NCBI GenBank assembly: GCA_019802505.1
Contig: JAFMOC010000106.1
Span: 62,001-126,000, forward strand
Length of the DNA stretch: 64,000 nucleotides
Origin: Corydoras sp. C115
Taxonomy: Eukaryota > Chordata > Actinopteri > Siluriformes > Callichthyidae
Reading direction: 5' to 3'
Each line of letters starts with the position of its first letter. Positions within the stretch are counted from its first letter, which is position 1. Positions 23,199 to 36,020 of this stretch are shown piece after piece. The position numbers were made by a program, and so were the translations under genes. The notes beneath the pieces are model-generated. The model saw only the letters and a list, made by a program, of their open reading frames with translations, did not search any database and was not told the DNA's origin.

Positions 23199-24329
23199 AT
23201 TTATATTTATATTCTGTCCATTTACATTGAAAAATATCCTCAGTCAGTTAGCTAACAAAGCTAAAAAATACTTCTTCCATTTCTCTGTCTTCATTTTCCT
23301 TTATCTGCTGCTTAAATAAGGACACGTTTAAAGTTACTATGCAGAGTTGTAAAGGAATAGCCAGTCATAATAACATTAACTCCACAGACACTGACACTTT
23401 ATACATCCAATGAGTTTCGCAGACATCCACATGATGTACGATACAGAAGTCAATATTGACCTTGTCTTCAGGTGTATATTTAAATACAACACTATTACTT
23501 ACAACTGTATGACCCATATGGATGAGTGCCTTAAGCTTACTTATGCTTGTATTGGATTTAATTATAGAAGCACCACATGGCCTGAATGTCACAAGACATC
23601 CGTATCCGGGACGACAGCGCTTGTTGGGCAGGAGGGACACTGAGCAAAGCTGCTTTGCACTTTGACCCAGGAAAGACATTTCGAGTATGCTGTTTATGTT
23701 TATGTCTATGTTTATATTCTGCGCTCCCCCAACACACAGCCTACAATTATTATACTACCAGAATTCCATGATAAACTGGCAATTACACTCTGTAGTAATA
23801 CATATCAAAAAAAGAAACTGAATGAGGCAATTTTCGGTTCTGCTCTTCTCCTGCCATCATCCCAGAACATCATCTATTTGTGTGTTTTGTGTGTACACTC
23901 ACAACTCCAGTGACTGTGCTAAACTGTTGTGCCTCCTGGAAAAAAATAACACTGCTCCAGGTTTTCCCAGCGCACACAATGCAGCCCTTTTTCACCGCAC
24001 GATTACATTTAATTTCTTCATTTAGCTGTGAATCACTGTGACTCCACTTACCGTCCGGTCATTAACACAACTTAACAGGTGATTGAAATAATAGAGGGAC
24101 ACAACAAAAGACAGACTAACTGCGTAGATTAACAGTGAACTGAAATAAGCTTTGTCCATTAAATGCAATGAGTTTTTAATTTTACTGTGTCATCATAACT
24201 GCTGTGAAAATGAACAATGTGTTAAGCACAAATAATCACTGATTGCTGATAATAAATTACTTGGGTTAAGTACTTTTGCGTAAGAAAACTTTAATTATTT
24301 GGTTGCTTTATTCTGTTGTAAACATTTTA

Positions 24330-24472
24330 TCTCATCTCATTTTCTTCTGCTTAATCCTGTACTTGGCTTGCTGGGGGGGGGGAAGGGTCAATTCCCATCA
24401 AGGAAAAAATTGTTTCAGGGACTGGGCATCCCCAGTGCTGAGAGCCGGACATACTGACCACTACACCACTGT
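24330..24472 (-). mobile_element. SINE family A fragment with internal deletion
   Basis: Minus-strand remnant: CTTCTGCTTAATCCTGTAC and GGACTGGGCATC joined directly to CCCAGTGCTGAGAGC and the CTGACCACTACACCACTG-like head. Confidence 0.6.
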
Positions 24473-24899
24473 TTACTGCGACGGTCATAAACAGTCATTG
24501 GTCGTTATGGATTTAAAGGAAAGACAGTGCAACATCAACAACATCATAATATTTTCTGATAATCTAAACAATAAACAACTTTAATAGAGAAATTAATGGA
24601 ACACTGATGATGTGACCTCTCAAATCGAATAGCAGTTGAAATACTCGCATAACCCAAAAGCCTACTGCTCTGTGGTTTAAGAGTATTTACTGGATTAAAA
24701 CATGCTAAAACGCTGGGTAAAAGCAAGGACAACTTTTCAGTCCAACCATGTATACGAGCCATTTTGTTTCGTGCTAGTGTCATACTATAATCTCCCTAAA
24801 TCCCCCCTCAAACACTTTTAAGACATACAAACAGTAATGGATCACTGCTCAAATCCAGTGAGGTCAGGAAAATCTACCTGATATCTAGGTTCAGCCTCA

Positions 24900-25420
24900 C
24901 ATTTAGGCCAAGTGGGAAAGCACCCTGATGGCCAGGCCAGGGCAAAACTGCATACCTTTGGAGGCAGGAACAGAAAAGGCTAGAAATAGACTCTGCACGG
25001 GACTCCAAAAAGCACTTGAGAACAAAATTAAGGGGAAAAAAATGACAAAGCATTTCTTCATGCAACAATATACTTTTAAGAAGCTTATTATTATATCTAG
25101 GCGTTCCTGCTTCGAGTAGACGTTCAGCACCACATCAAAGTGATCTGGTTAAATAAAGAGATCTAAGCAGCTTTGCTGCCCTAAGCTAATAATGGGTGGA
25201 AGTATCTACAGCTTGTAGCTCCCCAATGTGACGTAGAGTGCAGTCGGAGGTTGCAATGTCTATTAATCTGCAGTCTGGACATCTACCCCTCATAATTAAC
25301 CTGCAACTGAGTGTGTCACATCAATCAGACCTGAATGAGAGAAAACAACTAATCAAAGAGAAACAATTAGCATTAGGATTTGGGCTGCTTTTCCATAAAA
25401 TTACACATTGTCTCTGATGG
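24900..25420. promoter_or_regulatory. Possible conserved enhancer block in NFATC3 intron 1
   Basis: Non-repetitive, balanced-composition stretch with TGACGTAG (25231), AATCAAAG (LEF/TCF-like, about 25353), several TAAT words and CATAATTAACC. Similar blocks occur at 26730-26960 and 27110-27400 (GATAA words). Supported only by composition and motif density. Confidence 0.25.
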
Positions 25421-25710
25421 ACACACTGTTTGATGCAATGGTATACAATGGCATATAATTAAATACATTTTTAAATGTAGCAGTGTACAGTTTTAGGGTG
25501 CATTTATTGCCTTTATATTGGAATTGTACCGCATTTAAATTGTATTTCTTAAGCCACCAGATCTATTTCAAATCTCAATTTGTACAAATCTCAATTTGCT
25601 GCGATAACAAGCACACTGAGCAGAACGAACAATTAGGCTAGCATCCATTTTACTGCATTGTGAAAAATAAACAAGCAAATGATTCTTTGATATATATATA
25701 TATATATTTG

Positions 25711-26054
25711 GGCGGCACGGTGGCTTAGTGGTTGGCACGTTCGCCTCTCAGCGCTAGGGATTCCCGGTTCGAATCCCCATCTGGGTGGAGTTTCCATGTT
25801 CTCCCCGTGTCCGCGTGGGTTTCCTCCGGGTTCTCCGGTTTCCTCCCACAGTCCAAAAACATGGATCAAGTTAATTGAGTTCTCAATTGCCCCATATAGA
25901 GTGTGTTTGAGTGTGTGAGTGTGTACCCAGCGATGGATTGGTGCCCTGTCCTGGGTCTATCTGCCCAGCGCCCGAGACGTTCTCCCCTGGATGGGCATGG
26001 GGAACCCCACCGCGACCCTAATAGAGGATAAAGCGGGAGATAATGAATGAATGA
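25711..26054 (+). mobile_element. SINE family A, full length, inside a (TA)n tract
   Basis: Near-consensus copy from GGCGGCACGGTGGCTTAGTG to the GAATGAATGA tail. (TA)n lies on both sides (25689-25708 and 26058-26072), so it inserted into or duplicated a TA repeat. It is one of the least diverged copies in the window. Confidence 0.9.
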
Positions 26055-27514
26055 TAAATATATATATATATATTTTTTTTAGATTTTGGACTGCTTTGGT
26101 TCTGTGATAGCAAAAATCTGCTTGATTTTATTCATGGTGAGGGAAAGGTTGCTACATTTGAACCGTTTCTAAGACATGCACATTACACACATAGGTTCTC
26201 ATGTTTTTTTTTTTGTGGGGATTTATTGTGTTACATATACATTTATGCATTTCAGGGATATTATAACCAAAGCTGTCCTTACCCCTTTTACTCAGTTTAG
26301 GTCCCTCTAGTCTGATTTGTGCATGATGGGATACACCCCAAGACCCACACATGTGTTCATGCTGTAAGTTGCAACCCTTATTTCCTCTCAAGGTCAATTC
26401 CTGAACTACAGTACTTACACAATATCCTGGCCTTGGTCTACATTCATGTGTGTATGCATGCGTGTGTATGTGTGTGCATGTTTGTGTGTACACGTGCACA
26501 TGCTTTTGTTCTGTGGGGACAGGTGTAACCTAAACCAGGGTTCCCGTTGTAAAGCAGCACAGCCTCATTAACAGCAAGCTTTTTCTCTCTGCATTATTAT
26601 GTGTTCAGACTAAAAGAGTCATACAGCATTCGTTCTCTATTCCACTTCAAACGGCGTGTAACCTACATTTGCAAGGTTTATTTAAAAAAAAAAATAAAAC
26701 AGCAACAGGAGAAATGCGTCATTACTGAGCACGTCGATTCTGGCAAGAGGCTCGCAGAGGAAGCTTTTATCCCACTGCTGTTTCTAAGAACTGCTGGCAA
26801 AGTGCCCTCACTTCTAAACACAGAGACACTGACGCAGGCCTCAGCAAAGCATCCACCTGCAGGCCTGTCCACCAGGCAAATACTGCTGCCTGCAGAGTCT
26901 CTCAATGTGAAACAGACAAAGAGAGAGAGAAGGAGATGGACTGGAGAGATTCTTTAGGTCACTCCTGATTGCAGTAATTTAATCAGAAAAGTTCAGATGG
27001 GTTTCACTAAAATCTCATTAAATTGTGCTTCTTATGCTTGATGTTCAGAATTATTAGTTGTTAAAAATACCATATGCTTCATTAGCAACACCCTAAAGCT
27101 TTATGATCACATGCAATGTAACAGAGCCCATTTCCTAGTGTGCCCGGCCTGGGGTCAGTTACATCACAGACAGGCGGTGGACGTTCGACGCGCTGCCTGA
27201 CGTGGCCTAAGCCAACAGGAACGTATGTTTGCCTTCTAAATAAAGCTCGCTGATTAAGGCATCCCACGCTGTGATAACATTACAGGATCAACAAAGCTCA
27301 GTTGGCAGCGTGAGCAAGTGCCTCCGGTCCTGCCAGTCCAAACCGTCTGCCACGGATAAGCTACTGAACTCGGCTGGACTCCATTGCTGCACTGGATTCT
27401 TGTGAAAAATAACATGATTTGCTGTTTTTTGAGTAAAAAAGCTATGCATCGTTCTCATTTAAACTTTTATATTACACTTATATATTTCATGTGCATCTAT
27501 TTATTAAGTTAAAG

Positions 27515-27695
27515 TTCAAAGTGACACAGTGGGTAGCACGGTCAGCTCACAGCAATTTGATCCTGAGTTCAATTTCAAGGACCTGCTTGAGTTTCTGGCA
27601 AAAGCCTTGGTTTCCTTCACGGCAAAAGACAAGTAGATGGAGTAAGATGGCTAAACTAAATTGTCCTTAGATGTGTTTTTGAATGTGTGTACCTG
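27515..27695 (+). mobile_element. Old SINE copy
   Basis: Diverged plus-strand copy: GACACAGTGGGTAGCACG head, CTGAGTTCAATTTCAAGG, TTTCCTTCACGG and a truncated end. Confidence 0.55.
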
Positions 27696-29455
27696 TCATG
27701 AGATGAAAGGCAAAATGACAAGGATGTTTCTCTATTTTTTCCCCCTCAATATGTGATGGTAAAGACTTCAGTGTGGCTCCCTTGCACATTACGTAAGTAA
27801 GATAAGAAATTCGGAAAGTAAAGTACCATGTTACAGCTAAGAAAATATGTACATCATTAAGTACCGCTCTAATCAGGTGCTGACTGTGATAGAATGTCTG
27901 TGCTGGGCTTTGAACCATCAACCTCCTAGTAACCTAGTCTAGTAACTTACCACTGTATGAGAAATAAATGTTCATTAATTGTGTACGCAAGTATGATTAT
28001 TACATCATGACTTTATCTTTAGCAACATAAAACATTCCTTTTAGGTACACATTCACCATGGAAACTTGCAATTGAGTACACATTTTCTTTATTAATGTAA
28101 AACACTATAAATCAGTTAATTGTTAGGCTACTTTCAATGGTACAAAGCATCCACTAAACATTTCACTACTGTGCTTTGTTAATGTTCACCAGACCCATCA
28201 ATGCATATATCTTTGGCAAATAATGCCCTCGGAAAATGTCTACTAAAATGAAATGTCATATGACATCATAGATTGTTTATTGTGTAAATTACAGTATTTC
28301 ACAATTAATGTATTTAATAATACTAAAAAAAATTGTTCTATAGCATATAATAAACAAAATATAATCACAAAATTATTTAAATAATAAATACTCTATGATT
28401 TAATTATCAGGACTTCATTTAAGAATCAATTATTTATATGTTTAATCCATTAAGTTAAAGTAATTTTTTTATATTTTAAAGCATTACATCCTATATATAG
28501 AATATTACAAAAGTTGGGATGCAAAAACTTGTATTTTAGGGAGCTGTCTGATCAGTACCATATTCATTCAGCATCACACGATCCTAAATACTTTTACAAA
28601 GACATTAACAACTGTCCTGTTACACACAGTGTGGCTACCATAGTGCTCTAACATCAAGATCAAGTAGGTCAGCATTTAGTTAGCAGAAGTAAGTGAATTA
28701 GACCATGTAAAGGCACTCCTCCAAGAGGCTTGGCACAAACGAATAGCCAGTTACAATAAAATCAAGCATACCTGCACACCAAGAAGGTCGCACCAAATAA
28801 TAAATGTATTTTTTTCTGTCTTTTGCATTCCCGCCAAAACCACAAACCCATAAAATACACGTACTTTAAAACAAATAATGATGTCAAGACCTGCAGCATG
28901 TGATGGCTATACCATCACACAGGGGAAGTCCCAGTTATAAATGCGTGTAGCCTTAAGATATGCATACCACCTTTAAATGACTCAGATTTATAAAGTCATG
29001 GTATGACACCAAGACACCTTTGACTTCACACACTCACACCAACACACCAACGTTCATACCACCTTCCGCCACAATCAACCTGTTTGTTACATCCCCTGTA
29101 TTCAACATCGAATAACACATTTCATAGCTCTGGCATAAGGATGATGAGAAAGAGAAGGATATCCAGCAGTGACCAGCAAATAACAGGACCTTTCATACTG
29201 ATACTTTATTATTCTATCTATTAATGATTATACAAACAGCAAGTTATGCCAGGACTAAATGACACTCTGTTGATGACACTGTTTCCATTACCATTAAACT
29301 TTACACACTATAAATCCTGGAGATCAAAGGCACTGAACAATGAACTCTTCTGGATATTAAAAGTATTCTTGAATTAAATGTATGGCTATTTATTTAACGA
29401 TCTCAAATGCACCATAAAATCTACAACAGAATGGCAAAATAAAAAAGAATTGGGG

Positions 29456-29610
29456 TTTTGCAATGGCACAAGTCCAGACCCTAACCCTATTGAAATTTTG
29501 CGGTGAAGCTGTGCATAAACAAGTGCCCACACACCTCAATTTGGTCAAAATTCCTTCAGAACAATGCATGAAACGTATCAAGTCATACAATTTTTACTTT
29601 AAGGTATTGC
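29456..29610 (+). mobile_element. Tc1-like transposase relic
   Basis: The sequence around CAAGTCCAGACCCTAACCC resembles the transposase region encoding SPDLNPIE, followed by degraded downstream sequence. It is a short, heavily mutated fragment with no usable frame, from an older Tc1-like family than the element at 56649. Confidence 0.5.
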
Positions 29611-30298
29611 TGATACGTATAAAGTACATCGATATCTGTAATTTGTTGCTATAAAAAGGCAAATAAACAGTGAAAAAGAACAGCGATTTTGTTTTTACTG
29701 TTCATGAATTATATGTCCAAGGGTAAGACCCTTCCAATTAACTTCCATTTTGCTGCAGGCGATGAACGTGTGTAACTTGTACAACTGGCAATTTAATGCT
29801 GATTTAGGCTACAGGCGAGTTTTAACCAATTCAGTATGATTCACTGCCCAGTGAACTAATCGTCGGAACAGTTAGCTTTGCAGGTGGGGAATTTTGAGAG
29901 GGGATTTTTCTTTAGGGTAATAAGTCAAGGTTAGACAAAGATTCAATTGGTCATAGAGACATTTACATTTAACCCCTACACTAAAACAGAGGGGGATTGC
30001 CTTAATGTTGAATGAAAAACCCTTTTTTTTTTTTTTTGCATCTGTCTGATACCCCTGCATAAGAAACCAGTTCCTACTGTAAAGTTTTGTGAAGGACTGA
30101 GTGGTATTTGACTGGATAGGTAAGATTGTGTGGCTGATTCAGACCTTTATGTGTGTATGTATATATGCAATACATTACAGAAATACAGAATAAACTCTAT
30201 AAGTAAGAGTCTATACTGAACTAAAAAGCATATTTTCTGTGACAAAATGGCATTAAAAACATAAATTTAAACTTTATTTACCTTTAAACTTTAAATTT

Positions 30299-30347
30299 AT
30301 ACATACATACATATACATACATACATACATACATACATACATACACA
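30299..30347 (+). repeat. (ACAT)n microsatellite
   Basis: TACATACA tetranucleotide tract with one TATACA interruption. Confidence 0.9.
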
Positions 30348-31731
30348 TGAATACAGAACACTGCAGGAGATGAAATAAACAGAACAGAATAAATGCAAAT
30401 CATAAAATTTTCAGTACAACAAAAGGGCAAATTGTGCCTTAAGGGGAACTTGCACCTAGACCAAAAACTTCACCTTAGGATGCGTACCCTGTGTACTACA
30501 GTGCCTACACCTACCAAATTTAACTTGGGCAAAGAGAGCGCCATTTATCCTTATCACCCCACCAGCAAGCCCCACCCACAAGGGAAGAGTTCTACAATCG
30601 ACTCTCTTCGGTGGTCAGACATCACGTTAAGAGTATTAAATTAGTCAACAAAGATCGGAGCACCAATTACCATCAGGTGCTAGATCAGTCTCCATGATTA
30701 CACCAGCAACAGTGATGATGGTGGGACTGTTCATACATCACTATTTAGCATTATGTGATTCATGTCTGCTGACCAAAAGTATAATTTAACAGTGCTTTAA
30801 TTCAAACCAGTGAGCCAATTCAGGATAGCAGGTGTCCAGCAGAAGCTACATGCTCTCTAGCCCCAATTGGAACTGTGACTCAGCAGGAGCAACCGGGTTG
30901 TGGTCCTCACACTTGTTTTAAAGACTGTTGATTGTGTGATAATGCTGAAGTCAAAATCACACAGTGCACCCAGACCAAGCTAGCTTTAGTTACACTAAAT
31001 TTAAACTAGACAACTGCCACACATATCTGCTTGTGCCTCTCCCTAGAAAAACAAATGAGTCCTGCATCATTCCCAACACCGTTACACATCTGAGAACAGT
31101 AAAAAACATTATTAGTAAACCTGCTAAATCTGATCTACACATAAAAACACATGGGAACTATAGGGTTGAGTGATTTTTTCAAACTGACCAATCAGCTGCA
31201 TATGTTTTCGGCCTGGTCTCACGGTGCCAGGTTCACACATTTTGGTTAAATGTTAACCCGGTGTATCAGGGGCTTTAGTGAGTCAGCATGTGCCAGTGTG
31301 TTTTCAAGCCCTTAGCAAATTGCTGGGGACATTTATCTCTGGCCTGAGACGTTAACAGCTGAGAAGCAAGCAACATTATCCAGCCATCACCAAAAAAAAA
31401 AAAAAATGCACTCAATATTGGAATACAAAGCGTGTTATGAGGGTCCACATCAATTTCAGGACCTCTACACTTCTTTCCACTTAAACTGGTCTTACACACT
31501 GAAATTTATTATGAGCTGCAACAATAAATAATGGTTCATTTGCACAGATTGGCTGTCCCCTAGTTACCCTGCGAAGCTTATCATTACCGAGGGAGGATCT
31601 AAATAAAGCTGGCTGGCCGAGATGACCTGCCCCCTCCACAAACTGACCTACAAGCTGCGACTCACACAGACACACACACAGACACTCACACTCTGACACA
31701 CTTCTAGGCTTGTCTGAGTGTTTAAACTCAC

Positions 31732-31753
31732 CTGGGGATGTGGCACACAGCAT
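31732..31753 (-). CDS. Candidate alternative first coding exon of NFATC3
   Basis: On the minus strand, ATG CTG TGT GCC ACA TCC CCA G is followed at once by the consensus donor GTGAGT. The exon ends in phase 1, exactly as exon 1 does, so joining exon 2 gives MLCATSP-DLEPDDCAS with no frame break. The ATG has A at -3 and an in-frame TGA nine bases upstream, as expected of a true first codon. The DNA just upstream (31754-32260) is unusually GC-rich for the intron. A transcript from here would lack the ELDF..FGED acidic segment of exon 1. NFATC1 and other NFAT genes are known to use alternative promoters and first exons. I do not know of this peptide in NFATC3, so it is a prediction. Confidence 0.45.
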
Positions 31754-32260
31754 TCTCGCTCAGCGGCTGGCACCGGCAGACAGGGAGCTCACAGGGGACT
31801 CCTGCTTCAGAGGAGCGGCAGGAATCAAGTGTGTGCCCTCTGTCACTCTCGCCGCGGCTGAAAATAACCGGCCCTGAGAGCGATGTAATTTCAGTCTTTC
31901 CCACGACTGAGACGGCAGGCCAGACACGAGCTCTCCAAACAAGCGAAATGCTCGTCACTGCTCCCTCAATTATTCCTCCCTCAACTTTGTTTCTCTGAAG
32001 CACTCTTTCCCTCTCCGGGCGTTAAAGAGATTCGCTCGAGATTGAGGTGATTGGTGGACAAATGTGTGAATTTACTAGTAGCAGCGGTTCGAGGTAATGA
32101 GTGACTTAACAGCTCTGATAAGTCGGAGCGTGAGAAAATCCAAATCCTCATAATGTCAGAGAGCCAATGGCATTCATTATGGTAATCAGTGATGCACATT
32201 ATGCATGCGCCGCACTCGGGTAAGGAGAGACTCTCATAACTTGGGGTAGTTTGACTTGCT
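31754..32260 (-). promoter_or_regulatory. Candidate intronic promoter or enhancer in NFATC3 intron 1
   Basis: A roughly 500-bp island of higher GC and CpG content lies within the AT-rich intron, immediately 5' (minus strand) of the candidate alternative first exon. It contains a sense CCAAT motif (CCACCAATCACC, complement of 32047-32056), an inverted CCAAT (GCCAATGG on the plus strand near 32163), a GATAAG at 32117-32122, and an AT-rich/ATGCAT stretch near 32190-32206. The block is non-repetitive and holds open frames only in the wrong phase. It could be a promoter for the alternative exon, a conserved intronic enhancer, or both. Confidence 0.4.
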
Positions 32261-33459
32261 AAACCCACAGAGGGTGTTCATTATTGGTGGTCTCTTACAT
32301 CCTGACGAAAAAAGGGGGGGGGATCAGACACTCAACAGCTATAAAATATAATGAGGGTGCCAGACGACAGGCTGTAGAAGGTGAATTAGGTGAGAATGAC
32401 GTACAATGAGGAACAAAGTACAAGAAAGACAGAGATGATAATTAGAAAAAGAGCAAAGCTTGGGGGGTGTAGCCTCTGTACCTTTCCGGTTGCCGTCTCA
32501 GCGGGAGAGAAGCGATGGTCTGTTTGTACCTCCCCCTAAAATTCCACTGCCATCTGAGGACCACATGGCATGCCTGGGCACACAGCCAGACGTACGCACA
32601 CCCATATCTGAAAGTCCACACTGCCCTTACTAATGCCACTTCGACACATGAAAGAAGCAACCAGGGCTCAAGGCCATGCTATTGTTGAACCAGCTAAACA
32701 AAAGCACACCGGTCACCCTGTAGTTTACCATGTAGTTTAACTACTTGCTTGTAATACATTCTCTTACTATTTACTTCAAAATAAATATCCATCCTGCTTG
32801 AATTGATACACATTCTAAAAATTAAAAGTTCATAAATGTATCACTTACTAGTGTCACACTTTTTGTACCATATCACTCACATTACAATACTGCAAGCAAA
32901 TAAAATCTGAAATATGATCAAAGGATCTATTTTAATTAGAAGTTTACAAGACATATTGTCTATTATTTGAACACACACATACACATACACTATACAAATT
33001 AGAGTATTGATTTCAGGAGAGTGTGCAGCTATCCATCGTATGTAAAATAGTTGCTCTTTGATGCGGCATGTCTCTGCTATTGGAAGTCCATCATTCGTGG
33101 CTTCTGCCATAGTATTTCGATCAGTGCATCTGTACAACATTTGGTGCAACTGCAGCATGAAAAGGTTTTTTTTTGTGGAGGTTAAAAACTTTTTTTCTGT
33201 AAATGAAAAAAAAAAGAATTTTGAATGTCCCTTCAAAGTAAAGGTAAAAACTATATCATTACAAGTAGTACTGTAAACTTGGTGAAAAGAATCTGGCAGA
33301 TTTAAAACTGAAGCTTCAGGAAGGCCATCATCCTTTTAAAACTGAGCAACTGCTTCAAATGAAACTGCTTGTTTATTTTTGAATTTAGTCAACAGAACCT
33401 TGTTGCTTAATGTTTATTATATTTCACTTCTCAATTGAGTAAATGATATGTTTTGCCAT

Positions 33460-34010
33460 ATGGCAATAAATATCAACTCCCTTCACATAAATGTTGGAAC
33501 ACTTTCCAATAAAAAGTCCAATACAAACTAAAATGACAAAAATATTTTCAGTGGTTTATATAAAAAAAATTATGCTGTCATTAATTACAAAGAATTTCAG
33601 AAACTGATGCCTGCAACTCAGAAAAGATGGAACAGAGTTATGTTTACCACTCTGGATCACGTCACCGTTTTCTTTTCATTCTGATTTTGAATCATTTGAA
33701 TATAGCTTTCACTATGCATTTTACCGTTTAAGATTGTAGTTCCTGATGCAAAGCAGTCCGGGTTAAGTAACAATGACTGGGAAGGACTCCCAAACCCATG
33801 TGGTAATGTCCATCAAAACAGAATGTTTTCAGCAGTTTCCAACCCTTGGCCTTTAAGCAGTAGAAATTCCTAATTTTTCTTTTATATTTATAAATTCTTG
33901 ATGGTAAAAGACCTCAGGTCCTTGCAATTCTCTCCACAAAGTGGCTGTCCATCCTTTTTGCACAATCTAAGTCTACATTGATACCCAATCATTTATTTTA
34001 TTTTTTGAAT
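33460..34010 (+). repeat. Decayed teleost DNA-repeat relic
   Basis: Phrases such as GATGGAACAGAGTTATGTTT, ACCACTCTGGATCACGTCACC, CTTGCAATTCTCTCCACAAAG and TTGATACCCAATC resemble a common non-coding fish repeat (normally GTTGGGACAGAGTCATG...). The orientation is uncertain and there is no open frame. A related tail (GGTCCCAACTTTTTGG) occurs near 47573. Confidence 0.4.
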
Positions 34011-35749
34011 TTTTGAAGGTTTTAATTTAATAAATCATTAATAACTAAACTACAGAGCAGAAAGTTAAAGGTTCATGTCCAAGCTTAACTCTGAGTAGCC
34101 TTACCTGTATAATATATCAATCAAGCCCCTCTGCTTAAATGCTCTAATTCTAGGTTTTCTCTGCAATTAGAATTATCATGTAACTGCTACCAATAACTCA
34201 ACTATATTATAAAGCATATCTCAACCACTCAACTTCGACATGAGACAGAATAACCACCCTCCTTTCATAAGCAAACTACATATAAATTCTCATTTGTTTT
34301 AATTTGTCTCTTAGTGGTTCCATCTACTAAAACCCATGAGACAGCTGCCTGTAATCAAAGATTAATAATTTAAATAAATCATCTCAAAGTAATAATATTT
34401 AAAACAAGTCATTGTTTTAGATCACTACAGAGGGTTTTTAAACCAGGACCATTGCTGCAACTGAAGGCTGAGACACACGTCCCATGCCTGATAGTCACAT
34501 GATCACGTTTGAACTCTCAATCAACATGTGTATGAACTGCATAAGAAAAAAGATATAACCTAGAAGTAAGCACAAAAGCAGAGATGCTTTAGTTTCCTTT
34601 AATCTGTCCAAAGCCAGTTTTAAATACAACACAATGTCCTTGAACCTCAAGTCTTTATATTCCATATTAGTGGTCTGTTTCTACCCCTGTTTTTCATTTC
34701 TTTTATTTCAGGAAAATTTGAACAGGGAAGGAATTTCCAGGCTTTGTATGCAAAAACTTTTCCACAGATTTAAGACACAGACCGAAATCTCTAAGGTCCC
34801 TGAGAAAGGTTGAGCTTCATAGGAAAGAACGTGCTTCCAGGCAAAAAGTAAGGTTGTTCCAGGAAAATTAGAAATGTAACAGGTCTCTTTACTCCTAGAA
34901 CCCCAACTGGAAACGTTTTAGCATTATTTTTACAGAATGTACAACAACATCAAATTGCTTCTTGCTATACATAAAGTGCTTGGCTACACCTTCTATTAAG
35001 AGGTAAAAAAAAACTAAGTTATTTAAAGTTAAGCACTTTATACATTTCTACAACAATAACTGCAGTGAAATAAATCCACATTTTAACAACATACACAAAT
35101 ATTTTGTAACATTAGATTTTTTTATGACCTAAAATACATTTGATTCAGTTTCTTGGGTCAGTCAGGGTCAGTCATGGTATAGCATCCCTGGAGCAGGGTT
35201 TTGCTCCAAGCAAACACTGACAAATTTTCATAGATTTGGGCATAAACTTTGAGCTACTACACCTTGTTGATTGCTTTAGGGATGCCATTGCTAGCTTTTA
35301 CAAATTGTAGAGTTTATTGAGATAGTGTTTTAAATGACATTAAATCACCTGTTTATTTTTTAATACATATTTTGGACTTGCAGGTCATCTAAACTGCTAA
35401 CTATTGCGTTCATACAAACTGATGATGTTTGTGTTTATACCTGTGCCCTTGTCGAATCACATTGAATTAATTGTAAACCAACACCACATCAGATATATGT
35501 ATATAAGACTTAAGCTCTTTCCAGTCACCTGCTATTTGATCACTGAATGTTTATTTATTAAGACACAAATTCACATGTCAAGAAGCCATGTCAAGATCTG
35601 AGAGCCACAATGCCTAGCATTATACAAGTGAAGATCCATTAACTTAAAATGAAATATGACAGTTATATACACTGGAGCCCTGAACAAAGTACAACATCTG
35701 AAACTCTGACTGCTAAAGATAAGCTTGGCACAAAGTAAAAACACTGCAG

Positions 35750-36020
35750 GGGGCAGTTAGGGTAGTCAGAGGCTGGCGGTTTAGGAACCAACCTTGTGAC
35801 CTGAAGGTCCCTGGTTCAATTCCTTTTCCCACCAAGTACTATGGCTGAGGTGCCCTTGAGCAATGTGCCTCACCCCAATTGCTCCTCAGACGGCATATAT
35901 AGCACTGCCCACCACTCCAGGCATGCGTGTTCACTTCACCAGGGTGTGTGTGTGTGTGTGTGTGTGTGGGGATGGGTTAAATGTAATGTACAAAATCCTC
36001 TGTGTGTAAGCACTGTAGGC
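35750..36020 (+). mobile_element. tRNA-derived SINE (family C)
   Basis: Plus-strand element with CCTGAAGGTCCCTGGTTCAA (B-box region), then GCCCTTGAGCAATGTGCC, CCCAATTGCTCC, CACTGCCCACCACTCC, a (GT)n microsatellite at 35944-35968 and GGATGGGTTAAATGTAATG. The layout is that of a widespread teleost SINE. Confidence 0.75.

Noticed and set aside
23365..23679. 104-codon minus-strand open frame opposite a plus-strand frame
   Set aside because: No domain, no splice context, and both strands are open by chance.
25711..25790. Possible tRNA gene from A and B box motifs
   Set aside because: The boxes belong to the head of a repeated SINE; the segment does not fold as a mature tRNA and occurs in many copies here.
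31728..32003. Longer minus-strand frame (91 codons) running into the same intron 1 donor
   Set aside because: It reaches the donor in phase 2 and cannot join exon 2 in frame; the short ATG frame at 31753 can.
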